A DNA stretch of 64,000 nt from Siphonodentalium dalli (lineage: Eukaryota > Mollusca > Scaphopoda > Gadilida > Siphonodentaliidae). Of this stretch, positions 47,444-59,251 are shown in pieces. The stretch's first letter is position 1, and every line of letters begins with the position of its first letter. The DNA lies in the NCBI GenBank assembly GCA_032622095.1, contig CP136066.1:229344961-229408960 (forward strand). Direction: 5' to 3'. The position numbers and the translations under genes were made by a program. The notes below the pieces were generated by a model that saw nothing but the letters and a program-made list of their open reading frames with translations, was not told where the DNA came from and did no database searches.

Positions 47444-48480
47444 AGTAGGTATAATACCAAGGATAAAGAGTTCAGATCAGTGCAAAGACAATAATTATCG
47501 TAGCAATGATGCGACAAAAGTTAAAATAAAACTTTTCATAGGACAAGATTTCGCACAAGGTAAAAGTTGGTTTTTCTCATTGGGGACTTTATTGAACGAT
47601 GCGGTTCCTTTCAGTCTACACTGTTCGTAACTATTCTTTACCCAATCGGATTCATCGGTACTTTCCGTCGATTACGCGGAATGTAAGCTCGGTAGCACAC
47701 AGTGATCAATACAAGAAAACCAATGTCAGAAATGGTAACGCGCTCAAGATCATATATTATATGTCTTATATACCCATGATTGTAATTATAGAATATAACA
47801 TATATTGGTTTCACGAATGACCAACTGATAATTCCGTTAAAACAACTAATCCTTCAAATTATTACAACAACTATATACGGCTTATCACTGAATGTTTCTC
47901 GTGCATCTCACCAGAATTCCCAACAACCTTTTACCGGACTCGGCCTCCGGGTCGCAGTTCGACTTTTAAGCCGTCCCAAAAATTCCCATTTCTATAAATA
48001 AAACGCCCATGGCCCATGTATATCAAGAATGAGCGAAACATTATACAGGCGGAGCGCGAAATGATATTGGAAAATTACCCTGCCCTTCTGAATATTCATA
48101 TATTATCGATCACTCATCTTCGACTGTGTGGTAGCGGTGACAATAAGTCTGTTCGTCAAAATTCACATACATGTATTTGGAGGGTTGGCGGATTTCCTCT
48201 TAATCTTAACATTTTCTGACATTAATTAATTTATTAATTGACTTATGCGTTCATATGCTTGTGACATACACTATGCAACTAGTCTGTTAATCCGCTAGTG
48301 GTACTAAGTTCAATCATGGCTATACACGTTAAAGAACCCGACTGTAGGTTAGAGTAGCCCACCAAAGCACCGACCACAGTCGAGACATGGACCCTGTCTG
48401 TAATACCCGAAAGGGGAGTTGACAACTTGACAGGTAATTCTAGATATATAGATAGTCTAACTATGATGTAGCCGGCTAGC

Positions 48481-48570
48481 TTAGGACTAGTCTCACTAGG
48501 AGTGAAAAACAACTTACTAACATGGATCAAAGACTTTCTTTCTGACAGATCACAACAGGTTGTCCTGGGT
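48481..48570 (+). pseudogene. Reverse-transcriptase remnant, copy 2
   Basis: Same fragment in the second 1.13-kb unit, 1127 bp further on. The residues upstream of it differ because this copy has lost 75 bp. Confidence 0.65.
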
Positions 48571-49449
48571 AGTAGGTATAATACCAAGGATAAAGAGTTC
48601 AGATCAGTGCAAAGACAATAATTATCGTAGCAATGATGCGACAAAAGTTAAAATAAAACTTTTCATAGGACAAGATTTCGCACAAGGTAAAAGTTGTTTT
48701 TTCTCATTGGGGACTTTATTGAACGATGCGGTTCCTTTCAGTCTACACTGTTCGTAACTATTCTTTACCCAATCGGACTCATCGGTACTTTCCGTCGATT
48801 ACGCGGAATGTAAGCTCGGTAGCACACAGTGATCAATACAAGAAAACCAATGTCAGAAATGGTAACGCGCTCAAGATCATATATTATATGTCTTATATAC
48901 CCATGATTGTAATTATAGAATATAACATATATTGGTTTCACGAATGACCAACTGATAATTCCGTTAAAACAACTAATCCTTCAAATTATTACAACAACTA
49001 TATACGGCTTATCACTGAATGTTTCTCGTGCATCTCACCAGAATTCCCAACAACCTTTTACCGGACTCGGCCTCCGGGTCGCAGTTCGACTTTTAAGCCG
49101 TCCCAAAAATTCCCATTTCTATAAATAAAACGCCCATGGCCCATGTATATCAAGAATGAGCGAAACATTATACAGGCGGAGCGCGAAATGATATTGGAAA
49201 ATTACCCTGCCCTTCTGAATATTCATATATTATCGAGCACTAATCTTCGATTGTGTGGTAGCGGTGACAATAAGTCTGTTCGTCAAAATTCACATACATG
49301 TATTTGGAGGGTTGGCGGATTTCCTCTTAATCTTAACATTTTCTGACATTAATTAATTTATTAATTGACTTATGCTTTCATATGCTTGTGACATACACTA
49401 TGCAACTAGTCTGTTAATCCGCTAGTGGTACTAAGTTCAATCATGGCTA

Positions 49450-50270
49450 TTTTTTAATTTCACAATGTGTTCCAGAGTTGGGATCTGTCGATTTTCCGGA
49501 AGGGGCGCCCATATGGTTGCGACATTGATCAACGTATCCTGGCATATGGACATTCCTTAACTGATGTAGTAGCGCAGTGTACATATTATTGATTATAGAC
49601 TGAACGTCCTGTATTTATGTACTAGCGCAGTGTAAACAAATATTGATGTAGGAAGTTAGGAACGCTTTACAAAAATTTAAAAAATACGGACTTAAAGTTG
49701 TGACATAACCACTAATTGTGCAGAGTACGTGTTCTCGACGCTAACTGGTATGACAGAGTTTTTAGTGTCTATTAAATTTAACCAGTTATTGCAACAACAA
49801 CAAAAAATCATGTCGATAAAAAATTTCTTAAAATTTCCAGGTTTTGTGCATGGTTAAATCTATGAGTTTTGAACTTGAAATTTTTTCACTTTCATTGAAG
49901 AAACATTGCGTCCATATGCTTGCGGCATACATTGTGGCAATAGTCAATCCGTTAGTGGTGCCGATGGGGTCATTGTCACAAGGCTCTGGTCACATTCGTA
50001 GCCAGCTTTTTAAATCGATCACAAATGTAGCCAGCTTTACACCCGCGATCATATTCGTAGCCAGCTTTTCTAATTTCATGCTTTATATGGCGCGAAATAT
50101 GACGTCATCGCGCTCGTGACTTAAATGTCGACGTCATTCTCCAAAATTGACTTCGTTTATCAACTTATATTGGAATATAATTCGAGCATTCTAACAACTT
50201 TGATCAGAAACTTTAGATTATTAGATTAAGTAATATTAAATTAAAATTCAAGTTGTTTTTCATCCATCAA
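49450..50270. other. No gene recognised
   Basis: Contains a diverged copy of the 1.13-kb repeat's end near 49910-49965 and three CGTAGCCAGCTTT-type words at 49995-50070. No supportable protein. Confidence 0.4.
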
Positions 50271-50271
50271 C

Positions 50272-50807
50272 TAGGGGGGGGGGGGCGATTTTTTTTTACG
50301 AGACATGAGGTAGGGGGTGGGTGGGTACCCGAGGCCGGAAACAGTTTTTGACCACCTTTTTTGCATTTTTTTTTCATTGACATATTTTCAACTGTTTTAG
50401 ACATATTTGTTTATATATTGTGGCTTGTTGCAATATGAGGATCACCAATACATTCAATATTGTTATAATTACCCCCATAAGTTGATATAAAATGGAAAAA
50501 TAGTGAATATTGTGGGGGTGGGTCTCAAAATTTTCATTGATTTTTTTTGCGCGCATTTTTTTTTATTGTGTCTGTTTCAGCTTGCTTGGCAGTTTTTATA
50601 TTGAAAATTGTCTAGTTCACGGTGTAGATCAATAAAAAATACTTCAGATAGCTCTAGGGTAGGGTGAACTTAATGCAGTCTGACAATATCAGCTAACAAC
50701 TCATGACATAATATTACAATAATTCTTATACTTCATGACAGTCTCTTTACTCATACAGTTAGTTGATGCATGAGTGTAATGTATGAACTAAATATTTGTA
50801 TCAGTGT
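50272..50807 (+). repeat. Interspersed repeat X, copy 1
   Basis: Starts with a G run, ACGAGACATGAGGTAGGGGG and GGTACCCGAGGCCGGAAAC, and ends TTTGTATCAGTGTTTG. It contains the intact junction ACCCCCATAAGTTGATATAA. Two more copies lie at 56077-58850 (interrupted) and 62443-63000. Non-coding; class unknown. Confidence 0.85.
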
Positions 50808-50809
50808 TT

Positions 50810-50879
50810 GGCTAGGTCTTCATGTAAGACGCACGAAATCATATATATTATCGACACGGATATATAAATATATATATAG

Positions 50880-50961
<82 letters not shown>

Positions 50962-52048
50962 TATGTACTTTATAGAATCGAAAACGGCTGGCTCGATTGA
51001 GTTCAAACTTCCCATCTAAGGGTAAAAACCCACGAACACCGTAGTTGTCGCGTTTTGGAGAAGCTCTGAGCACCCTTTATCCACTCCCAAAATCACCGCA
51101 AAGGCACGGCGTGGGTTAATCAAGTGATTATTTAATGAGCGTTTGTTTTTGACGCATCTCTATAAAGAGCGTCTGTTTACCATTCAACGTTATTAGCATC
51201 TGCAGAGAGATATACGGGAACATTGAGTGGTTTCCTATGCGGGGAGATTTATTGGATGCCATAGTACTCTTACAACATCATTGTTATAGTATGTATGACA
51301 CTTAGGTCAGGGCTTAGGGGGGGGGGGTAGTTATAGGCATAATGCTTCTCAGAAATCCCGGTTATAAACCAACACTCACAATTTCGTATTTACGCAAACG
51401 TATACGGGAACAAGTGCTTTCCTATTTTTAGAACGCAACACATGATACCAAACAAAATTACGTCGCGTTGGTGATGGCGTTCACGACGGGATTAATTGAC
51501 TGTCCGCTCTTTGCGAGGATGGGGTTCACGGCGGGATTAACTTTGCGGGGACTATTGACCATCTCGTAAGGGTGGACAACCTCTGCCAGGGGCTGCTCAA
51601 TGGCCACGGGCAGGTTAAAAAAATCATACCTCTTCTGGGTCTGGGCGTGTATAGACATGAGCGTGTTGTGTTCCTAAGAACGCGGAGCGTGTTGTGTTCC
51701 TAAGAGTGCGGATCGGGTAAGTTTTTCCGCCCTAGGTGAGCTCAAACTTCGTATATAAGTGTAAAAACACACGGGGATCGTCGACGTCGCATTGTGTGAA
51801 ACATTCTTATGTCTGTCGTTCCTAGGAACGGGGGAATTTTTCATCGGGTCAGTCTTAACCTTCAAGCGGGTACCCACAAATCATATATTGTGACCCCGAC
51901 ATGACCTTGACCATGAAAATGATCAATTCAAGGTCAAATCGGCTAAAATATTGAAAAACCCAATATTAACTCATTGAAAAACACAAACAAAACATAAAAC
52001 ATTGTCATGTTTCTGACCAAGCACGCCAGTGGCGGGCTAACCTGCTAG
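50810..52048 (+). mobile_element. Helitron-like element, subfamily C, first copy
   Basis: The left edge is unclear. After the TA run come GTACTTTATAGAATCGAAAAC and CGCGTTTTGGAGAAGCTC, words shared with the next two elements. The right end is GCACGCCAGTGGCGGGC (hairpin) followed by TAACCTG and CTAG at 52045-52048, a rolling-circle type terminus. It contains foreign segments such as GTATGACACTTAGGTCAGGG that also occur at 45430 and 53090. Confidence 0.6.
50866..50963. repeat. TA dinucleotide run of about 95 bp
   Basis: Almost pure (TA)n with one interruption near its start and one near its end. It lies at the head of a Helitron-like element, as shorter TA/TG runs do at 52074 and 52750. Confidence 0.95.
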
Positions 52049-52723
52049 TCTACTATATAATTTGAGAATTCCGTATATATATATATGTATGTGTGTGTGT
52101 ATATGTGTACTTCATGGAATCGAAAACGCAGTGGACAGATTGAGCTCAAATTTAGTATATAAGTGTAAAAACCACGAACACCGCCGTGGTCGCGTTTCGG
52201 AGAAGCTCAGAGCACCGTTTCTCCCTTCCCAATCATCAAAATCACCGCAATCGGCACTTCGGGGTTAATAGAGTTGATATATAAAGAGCGTTCGTTTTCC
52301 GCAGTGTCTATGTAAAGAGCGTCGTTTTTTAAATTCAATGCAATGTTATCGCTCGAAATATTATGCAGAGAGATTCACGACGAGAAGTGTTTGTTTTCAA
52401 TTCAATGCAATGTTATCGCTCGAAATATTATGCAGAGTTCACGACATTAGGACGGGTACGGCAGACTCGAAATATTATGCAGAGAGATTTCTCGACATAA
52501 GGACGGGTACGGGCAGGTTAAAAAAAAAGAATGCGTTGTCTGTCGTTCAATAAAAAAGGAAAAATTCAAAAGAAAAAAATATATTAAATTTAAAAAATAA
52601 AAAATAAATAAAAATATATAAAAACAAAATAATTTTAAAAAATGTCATGTTTCTGACCAACAAAATAATCTAAAAAATGTCATGTTTCGGACAAACGCCG
52701 CCGGTGGCGGGCTAACCTGCTAG
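52049..52723 (+). mobile_element. Helitron-like element, subfamily C, second copy
   Basis: Starts TCTACTATATAATTTGAG, then a TA/TG microsatellite, and ends with hairpin GCCGCCGGTGGCGGGC, TAACCTG and CTAG. No Rep/helicase is encoded, so it is non-autonomous. It begins directly after the CTAG of the previous element. Confidence 0.75.
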
Positions 52724-53590
52724 TCTACTATATAATTTGAGACTTCCGTATATATGTGTGTATATATATGTGTACTTCATAGAATCGAAAACGCGTTGAC
52801 TGTAATATAAGTGTAAAATCCCACGGACACCGCCGTGGTCGCGTTTTGGAGTAGCTCAGAGCACCCGTTCTCCAAACTCAGTCACAAAAAACGGCACTGC
52901 GGTGGTTAATCAAGTGATAATTTAATGAGCGTTTGTTTTTGACGCATCGCTATAAAGAGCGTCTGTTTACCATTCAACGTTATTAGCATCTGCAGAGAGA
53001 TATACGGGAACAATATTTTTGAGTGGTTTCCTATGCGGGGAGATTTATTGGATGCCATAGTACTCTTACAACATCATTGTTATAGTATGTATGACACTTA
53101 GGTCAGGGCTTAGGGGGGGGGGGGTAGTTAGTGTGGATATAGGCATAATGCTAGTCAGAAATCCCGGCAGACGAGATCTCGGAAACGGGTGGAGTTATCG
53201 ACTTAAAATTTGGTATGTGAATGTATCTTGCCCCGGATACGAATTTTATCGGGTCTCCGAGTCCGTGCGACGCCCGTGCAGCGCATGCGCAGACGAGATA
53301 TCGGAAACGGGTGGAGCTATCGACTTGAATTTGGTATGTGAATGTATCTTGCCCCAGATACGAATTTTATCGGGTCGCCGAGCCCGTACGACGCCAGCTT
53401 GTCGCATGCGCAGACAAGATCTAGGAAACGTGTGGATCTATCGACTTGAAATTTGGTATGTGAATGTATCTTGCCCCGGTACGAATTTTATCGGGTCGCC
53501 GTGCGCAGACCAAATCTCGGAAACGGTTGGAACTATCGACTTGAAATTTGGTTTTTGAATTGCCCGGACAACGTCGGGCTCATCGGCTAG
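52724..53590 (+). mobile_element. Helitron-like element, composite of subfamilies C and B
   Basis: Head TCTACTATATAATTTGAG is of subfamily C. The tail GCCCGGACAACGTCGGGC, TCATCGG and CTAG is of subfamily B, with repeated CGACTTGAAATTTGGTATGT cores. A segment shared with 51120-51363 lies between them. It is either a chimera or one element inside another. Confidence 0.65.
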
Positions 53591-54064
53591 TCTATTATAT
53601 ATTTTGAAGACCTCTGTTTGTCTGTATGTTTGTTTGTCTGTCATTTATACAAATCTACGATTCTCGACCGATCGGGACGAAACTTGGTACGTGTGTGTAG
53701 TTTGACCAGGCGGTCGTCGTGTCGTATTGGCGAGCCCGTGCGACGCCCGTGCAGCGCATGCGCAGACGAGATCTCGGAAACGGGTGGAGCTATCGACTTG
53801 AAATTTGGTATGTGAATGTATCTTGCCCCGGATACGAATTTTATCGGGTCGCCGAGCCCGTGCGACGCCAGCTTCGCGCATGCGCAGACCAGATCTTGGA
53901 AACGGGTAGAGCTATCGACTTGAAATTTGGTATGTGAATGTATCTTGCCCCGGTACGAATTTTATCGGGTCGCCGTGCGCAGACCAAATCTCGGAAACGG
54001 TTGGAACTATCGACTTGAAATTTGGTTTTTGAATAGCCCGGACAACGTCGGGCTCATCGGCTAG
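53591..54064 (+). mobile_element. Helitron-like element, subfamily B
   Basis: TCTATTATATATTTTGAAG start, (TGTC)n-like microsatellite, core units of about 122 bp (GAGATCTCGGAAACGGGTGG, GCATGCGCAGACGAG), then hairpin GCCCGGACAACGTCGGGC and CTAG. The periodic open frames through the core are a by-product of the repeat. Confidence 0.8.
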
Positions 54065-54815
54065 TCTCCTATATATTTTGAAGACCTCTGTCTGTCTGTC
54101 TGTCTGTATGTATGTCATTTATACAAATCTACGATTCTCGACCGATCGGGACGAAACTTGGTACGTGTGTGTAGTTTGACCAGGCGGTCGTCAATGTCGT
54201 ATTTGAGAGCCCGTGCGGCGCCCGCTTCGCGCATGCGCAGACGAGATCTCTGAAACGAGTGGAGCTATCGACTTGAAATTTACTATGTGAATGTATCTTG
54301 CCCCGGATACGAATTTTATCGGATCGCCGAGGCCGTGCGACGCCAGCTTCGCGCATGCGCATGCGCAGACGAGATCTCGGAAACGGCTGGAGCTATCGAC
54401 TTGAAATTTGGTATGTGAATGTATTTTGCCCCGGATACGAATTTTATCGAGTCGCCGAGCCCGTGCAACCCAGCTTCGCGCATGCGCAGACGAGATCTCG
54501 GAAACGGCTGGAGCTATCGACTTGAAATTTGGTATGTGAATGTATCTTGCCCCGGATACGAATTTTATCGAGTCGCCGAGCCCGTGCGACGCCAGCTTCG
54601 CGCATGCGCAGACGAGATCTCGGAAACGGCTGGAGCTATCGACTTGAAATTTGGTATGTGAATGTATCTTGCCCCGGATACGAATTTTATCGGGTCACCG
54701 AGCCCGTGCGACACCAGCTTCGCGCATGCACAGACCAGATCTCGGAAACGGGTGGAGCTATCGACTTGAAATTTGTTTTTTGAATAGCCCGGACAACGTC
54801 GGGCTCATCGGCTAG
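54065..54815 (+). mobile_element. Helitron-like element, subfamily B, expanded core
   Basis: TCTCCTATATATTTTGAAG start and the same tail as its neighbour, but with more core units (GATCTCGGAAACGGCTGG near 54370, 54490 and 54611). Confidence 0.8.
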
Positions 54816-55551
54816 TCTATTATATATTTTGGAAGATCTTTGTGTGTGTCTGTGTGTGTGATCGCGATGAACTCGAAAACGGCCGACCCGATTTTCATGA
54901 AACTTGGTATGTGGGGGTATTTTCGGTCGGGGACTGGCATATGCATATTAATTTGTCCGTGCGACGTGATCTTGACCTTGAAATCGGGTCATTTCAAGGT
55001 CAAACGCCCGAATATCACGGGATTTCGATGAAACTTGGTATGTGGGGGTACTTTCGGCCGGGGAGTGGCATAGGCCTATTAATTTGCCCGTGCGACGTGA
55101 CCTTGACCTTGACATCGGGTCATTTCAAGGTCAAACGCCCGAGTATCGCGGGATTTCGATGAAAATTAGTGTTTAGGGATACTTTCGTATGGAGAGTCTC
55201 AAAAGCATATTCATTTCCCCGTGCGACGTGACCTTGACCTTGAAATCGGGTCAATTCAAGGTCAAATCGTCAATTTTGATGGGATTTCCACGAAAGTTGA
55301 TACATAGGGTTACTTTTCTCCACTGAGTGTTTTGGACGGGTCGAATCGTGACCCCGACCTGACCTCGACCTTCAAAATGATCAATTCAAGGTCAAATCGG
55401 GTAAAACCGGATGGATTTCGACGCGTACTTTTGTCGGGTACTTTTGTCCGGGCAGTGTTTTGGACGGGTAAAATCGAGATCCCACCTGACCTTCACCTTC
55501 AAAATGGACAATTCAAGGTCAAAGCCCGGACGAAGTCGGGTCACCTTCTAG
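54816..55551 (+). mobile_element. Helitron-like element, subfamily A (TCAAGGTCA core)
   Basis: TCTATTATATATTTTGG start, TG-rich microsatellite, then units of about 131 bp (GATGAAACTTGGTATGTGGG, GTGACCTTGACCTTGAAATC, TTTCAAGGTCAAACGCCCG). The tail hairpin is GCCCGGACGAAGTCGGG, then TCACCTT and CTAG. Confidence 0.8.
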
Positions 55552-56076
55552 TCTATTATATAATTTGGAAGATCTGTCTGTGTCTGTGTGTGTGTCTGTC
55601 TGTTCGCGATGGACTCGAAAACGGCCGAGCGGTGGACTCGAAAACGACCGAACCGATATCGATGAAACTTGGTACGTGGGATACTTTCGGCCGGGGAGTG
55701 ACATAGGCCTATTAATTTGCCCGTGCGATGTGACCTTGACCTTGAAATCGGGTCATTTCAAGGTCAAAACGCCCGAATATCACGGGATTTCGATGAAACT
55801 TGGTATGTGGGGGTACTTTCAGTCGGGGAGTGGCATAGGCCTATTAATTTGCCCGTACGACGTGACCTTGACCTTGAAATCGGGTCATTTCAAGGTCAAA
55901 CGCCCGAGTATCACGGGATTTCGATGAAAATTAGTGTATAGGGATACTTTCGTATGGGGAGTCTCATAGGCATATTCATTTGCCCGTGCGACGTGACATT
56001 GACCTTGAAATCGTGTCAATTCAAGGTCAAATCGCCAATTTTTTATGGGATTTCGACGAAATTTGATACGTGTGGT
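55552..56076 (+). mobile_element. Helitron-like element, subfamily A, 3'-truncated
   Basis: Intact head TCTATTATATAATTTGG and three to four core units, then an abrupt change at about 56076 into repeat X. No terminal hairpin or CTAG. Confidence 0.75.
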
Positions 56077-56230
56077 TACCCGAGGCCGGAAACAGTTTTT
56101 GACCATCTTTTTTGCATTTTTTTTCATTGACATATTTTCAACTGTTTTAAACATATTTGTTTATATGTTGTGGCCTGTTGCAATATGAGAAGCACTAATA
56201 CATTCAATATTGTTATAATTACCCCCATAA
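56077..56230 (+). repeat. Interspersed repeat X, copy 2, left part
   Basis: From TTACCCGAGGCCGGAAAC to TTATAATTACCCCCATAA, where it is interrupted. The other half resumes at 58514. Confidence 0.9.
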
Positions 56231-57152
56231 TCTATTATATATTTTGGAAGACTGTGTGTGTGTTTGTTTGTGTGTGTGTGTGTAATCGATGAACTCGAAA
56301 ACGGCCGACCCGATTTCGATGAAACTTGGTATGTGAGGGTATTTTCGGGCCAGGAGTAACACAGGCCTATTGACTTTCAGATCCGAGGTCAACTTTTCAC
56401 GTGCCGAGGTCAAATCTGTTTTTACGCTGTGTTACGGGACTTTCATTTGAGTTCGGTGCTTACAAATCGATTCGAAACAGCGCGAATAATAAAATGCCAG
56501 TCATAATAATGACACTGTGAGAATCTTTCGTGTTTCCTCTTTCCAACGATATATAATGCGTATGTATCCGTTTTAGTTATCTGCCTCAATTATCAAGAAG
56601 AAGTGGTACTATCTTCCATCAGGATAAAGACAATGCGTAACTTCTATGACGTCGTTAGAGGTCATAACGTTAGATCACGTTAACGCTTAACCGGCCGATG
56701 CATTTGACTGTTTCAGACGTCTTGACGATATCTCGGGCACCGATGGTAATTTATCTTTACGTTGAAACTTGATAATTAATGAGCGTGTGTATATGAGGCG
56801 CGTTTATATACTTGAGTGGAAATCAAATCGGGTTAAACTGGCGGATTTTTACGGACGAAATTTGATGCATAGGGTATCTCGGTATCCGTTGGGCCGATTT
56901 CCCGGTATCCGCTGGGCCGATTTCCACCATGTTTGGGGTGTTGGTGTTTGACCCCAACTGACCTTGACCTTCAAAATGGTCAATTCAAGGTCAAATCGGG
57001 TAAAACCGGATGGATTTCGACCGGTACTTTTGTCGGGTACTTTTGTTCGGGCACTGTGTTTAGGACGGGTCAAATCGTGACCCCACTTGACCTTGGCCTT
57101 CAAAATAGACAATTCAAGGTCAAAGCCCGAACGAAGTCGGGTCACCTTCTAG
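56231..57152 (+). mobile_element. Helitron-like element, subfamily A, inserted block 1
   Basis: TCTATTATATATTTTGG start at the break in repeat X; ends with GCCCGAACGAAGTCGGG, TCACCTT and CTAG. The middle (about 56400-56800) lacks core units and looks like captured sequence of unknown origin. Confidence 0.8.
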
Positions 57153-57774
57153 TGTATTATATATTTTGGAAGATCTGTTTGTTTGTTTGTTTGTTTGTTT
57201 GTTTGTGTGTAATCGATGAACTCGAAAACGGCAGACCCGATTTCGATGAAACTTGGTATGTGGGGATATTTTCGGCCGGGGGTGACATAGGCCTATTGAT
57301 TTTTCCGTGCGACGTGAACTTGACCTTGAAAAATCGGGTAATTTCAAGGTCAAACGCCCGAATATCACGGGATTTCGATGAAACTTGGTATGTGGGTATA
57401 TTTTCGGCCGGGGAGTGGCATAAACCTATTAATTTGCCCGTGCGACATGACCTTGACCTTGAAATCGGGTCATTTCAAGGTCAAATGCCCGAATATCACG
57501 GGATTTCGATTAAACTTGGTACGTGAGGGTACTTTCGTATGGGGAGTCTCATAAGCCTATTCATTTGCCCATGCGACGTGACCTTGACCTTGAAATAAGG
57601 TCAATTCAAGGTCAAATCGACAATTTTGATGGGATTTCGACGAAATTTGATACGTGGGGTTACTTTTGTCCACTGAGTGCTTTGGGCGGGTTGAGTCGTG
57701 ACCCCGACCTGACCTTGACCTTCAAAATGATCAATTCAAGGTCAAAGCCCGAACGAAGTCGGGTCACCTTCTAG
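57153..57774 (+). mobile_element. Helitron-like element, subfamily A, inserted block 2
   Basis: Starts TGTATTATATATTTTGG (the usual TC mutated to TG), then a GTTT run near 57177, core units, and the terminal hairpin with CTAG at 57771-57774. Very similar to block 3 next to it. Confidence 0.8.
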
Positions 57775-58513
57775 TCTATTATATATTTTGGAAGATTTGT
57801 TTGTTTGTTTGTTTGTTTGTTTGTGTGTAATCGATGAACTCGAAAACGGCAGACCCGATTTCGATGAAACTTGGTATGTGGGGATATTTTCGGCCGGGGG
57901 TGACATAGGCCTATTGATTTGCCCGTGCGACGTGAACTTGACCTAGAAAAATCGGGTAATTTCAAGGTCAAACGCCCGAATATCACGGGATTTCGATGAA
58001 ACTTGGTATGTGGGTATATTTTCGGCCGGGGAGTGGCATAAACCTATTAATTTGCCCGTGCGACATGACCTTGACCTTGAAATCGGGTCATTTCAAGGTC
58101 AAATGCCCGAATATCACGGGATTTCGATTAAACTTTGTACGTGAGGGTACTTTCGTATGGGGAGTCTCATAAGCCTATTCATTTGCCCATGCGACGTGAC
58201 CTTGACCTTGAAATAAGGTCAATTCAAGGTCAAATCGACAATTTTGATGGGATTTCGACGAAATTTGATACGTGGGGTTACTTTTGTCCACTGAGTGCTT
58301 TGGGCGGGTTGAGTCGTGACCCCGACCTGACCTTGACCTTCAAAATGATCAATTCAAGGTCAAATCGGGTAAAACCGGATGGATTTAGACGGGCACGTTT
58401 GTCGGGTAATTTTGTCCGGGCAGTGTTTTGGACTGGTCAAATCGTGACCCCATTTGACCTTCAAAATGGACAATTTAAGGTCAAAGCCCGGACGAAGTCG
58501 GGTCACCTTCTAG
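57775..58513 (+). mobile_element. Helitron-like element, subfamily A, inserted block 3
   Basis: TCTATTATATATTTTGG, GTTT run, core units, hairpin GCCCGGACGAAGTCGGG and CTAG at 58510-58513. Repeat X resumes at the next base. Confidence 0.85.
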
Positions 58514-58850
58514 GTTGATATAAAATGGAAAAATAGTGAATAATGTGGGGGTGGGTCCCAAAATTTTAATTGATTTTTTTTGCGCGCAAATTTTTTTTAT
58601 TGTGTCTGTTTCAGCTTGCTTGGCAGTTTTTATAATGAAAATTGTCTAGTTCACGGTGTAGTTCAATAAAAAAATACTTCAGATAGCTCTAGGGTAGGGT
58701 GAACTTAATGCAGTCTGACAATATCAGCTAACAACTCATGACAGAATATTAATTACAATAATTCTTATACTCTTTATTCATACAGTTAGTTGATGCATGA
58801 GTGTAATGTATGAAATAAGTATTTGTATCAGTGTTTGTACACTAAAATTG
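58514..58850 (+). repeat. Interspersed repeat X, copy 2, right part
   Basis: GTTGATATAAAATGGAAAAA to ATCAGTGTTTGTACAC, continuing exactly where 56230 stopped. Confidence 0.9.
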
Positions 58851-58923
58851 ATTGCATATCAGCATATGTGATACAATTATGGCCATGTGACCCTCAATGC
58901 AGGGCAACTCATTTTATTTTTAA

Positions 58924-59247
58924 CCCTTCGAACACTATGGCCCCAGAGCATCAGTAGCACCCTGGCGCGGGGATCCCACTCGTTCAAGTAACGGCCGGTA
59001 TTCTCAATGTATCAGAATAATGTATAGTTAATAATATATAGCAGACACAGGTAGACATATAATAGTAAATCAAGAGTACAGCCGGTATACTGTAAACAGA
59101 AGACCAAATTGGAGTTATCTTCCCTACACCAACACAATGACGTTACGCTTACTGTGACCTCATCTCCACGGTCACATGTCACTAAAGTGCACATCCGTGT
59201 ATATGGATTTGGCACTAAATTGACCATCTGCGTTCAAACTCAAAGGG
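58924..59247. mobile_element. Second TTAA-flanked DNA element
   Basis: TTAA at 58920-58923 and 59248-59251, with ends CCCTTCGAACAC and GTTCAAACTCAAAGGG, an imperfect inverted match. It lacks the family-B palindromes. Its last 60 bp recur at 63514-63570 next to another TTAA. Likely a distinct piggyBac-type MITE. Confidence 0.7.
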
Positions 59248-59251
59248 TTAA

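Larger units (their letters stand above)
47128..49446. repeat. Tandem duplication of about 1.13 kb
   Basis: Units run from CACGTTAAAGAACCC (47128 and 48328) to TTCAATCATGGCTAT (48322 and 49450). Most landmarks are 1127 bp apart and nearly identical, so the duplication is recent. The second copy lacks about 75 bp (between two CTAGCTTA words near 47275 and 47350) and has a few extra bases before it. Confidence 0.93.

Noticed and set aside
50801-51073. Ile/Tyr-rich frame
   Set aside because: It is a translation of a TA dinucleotide run.
53091-58518. Long frames with repeated YEFYRV or ETWYVG motifs
   Set aside because: They are translations of the tandem cores of Helitron-like elements. The frames shift between units and contain no domain.
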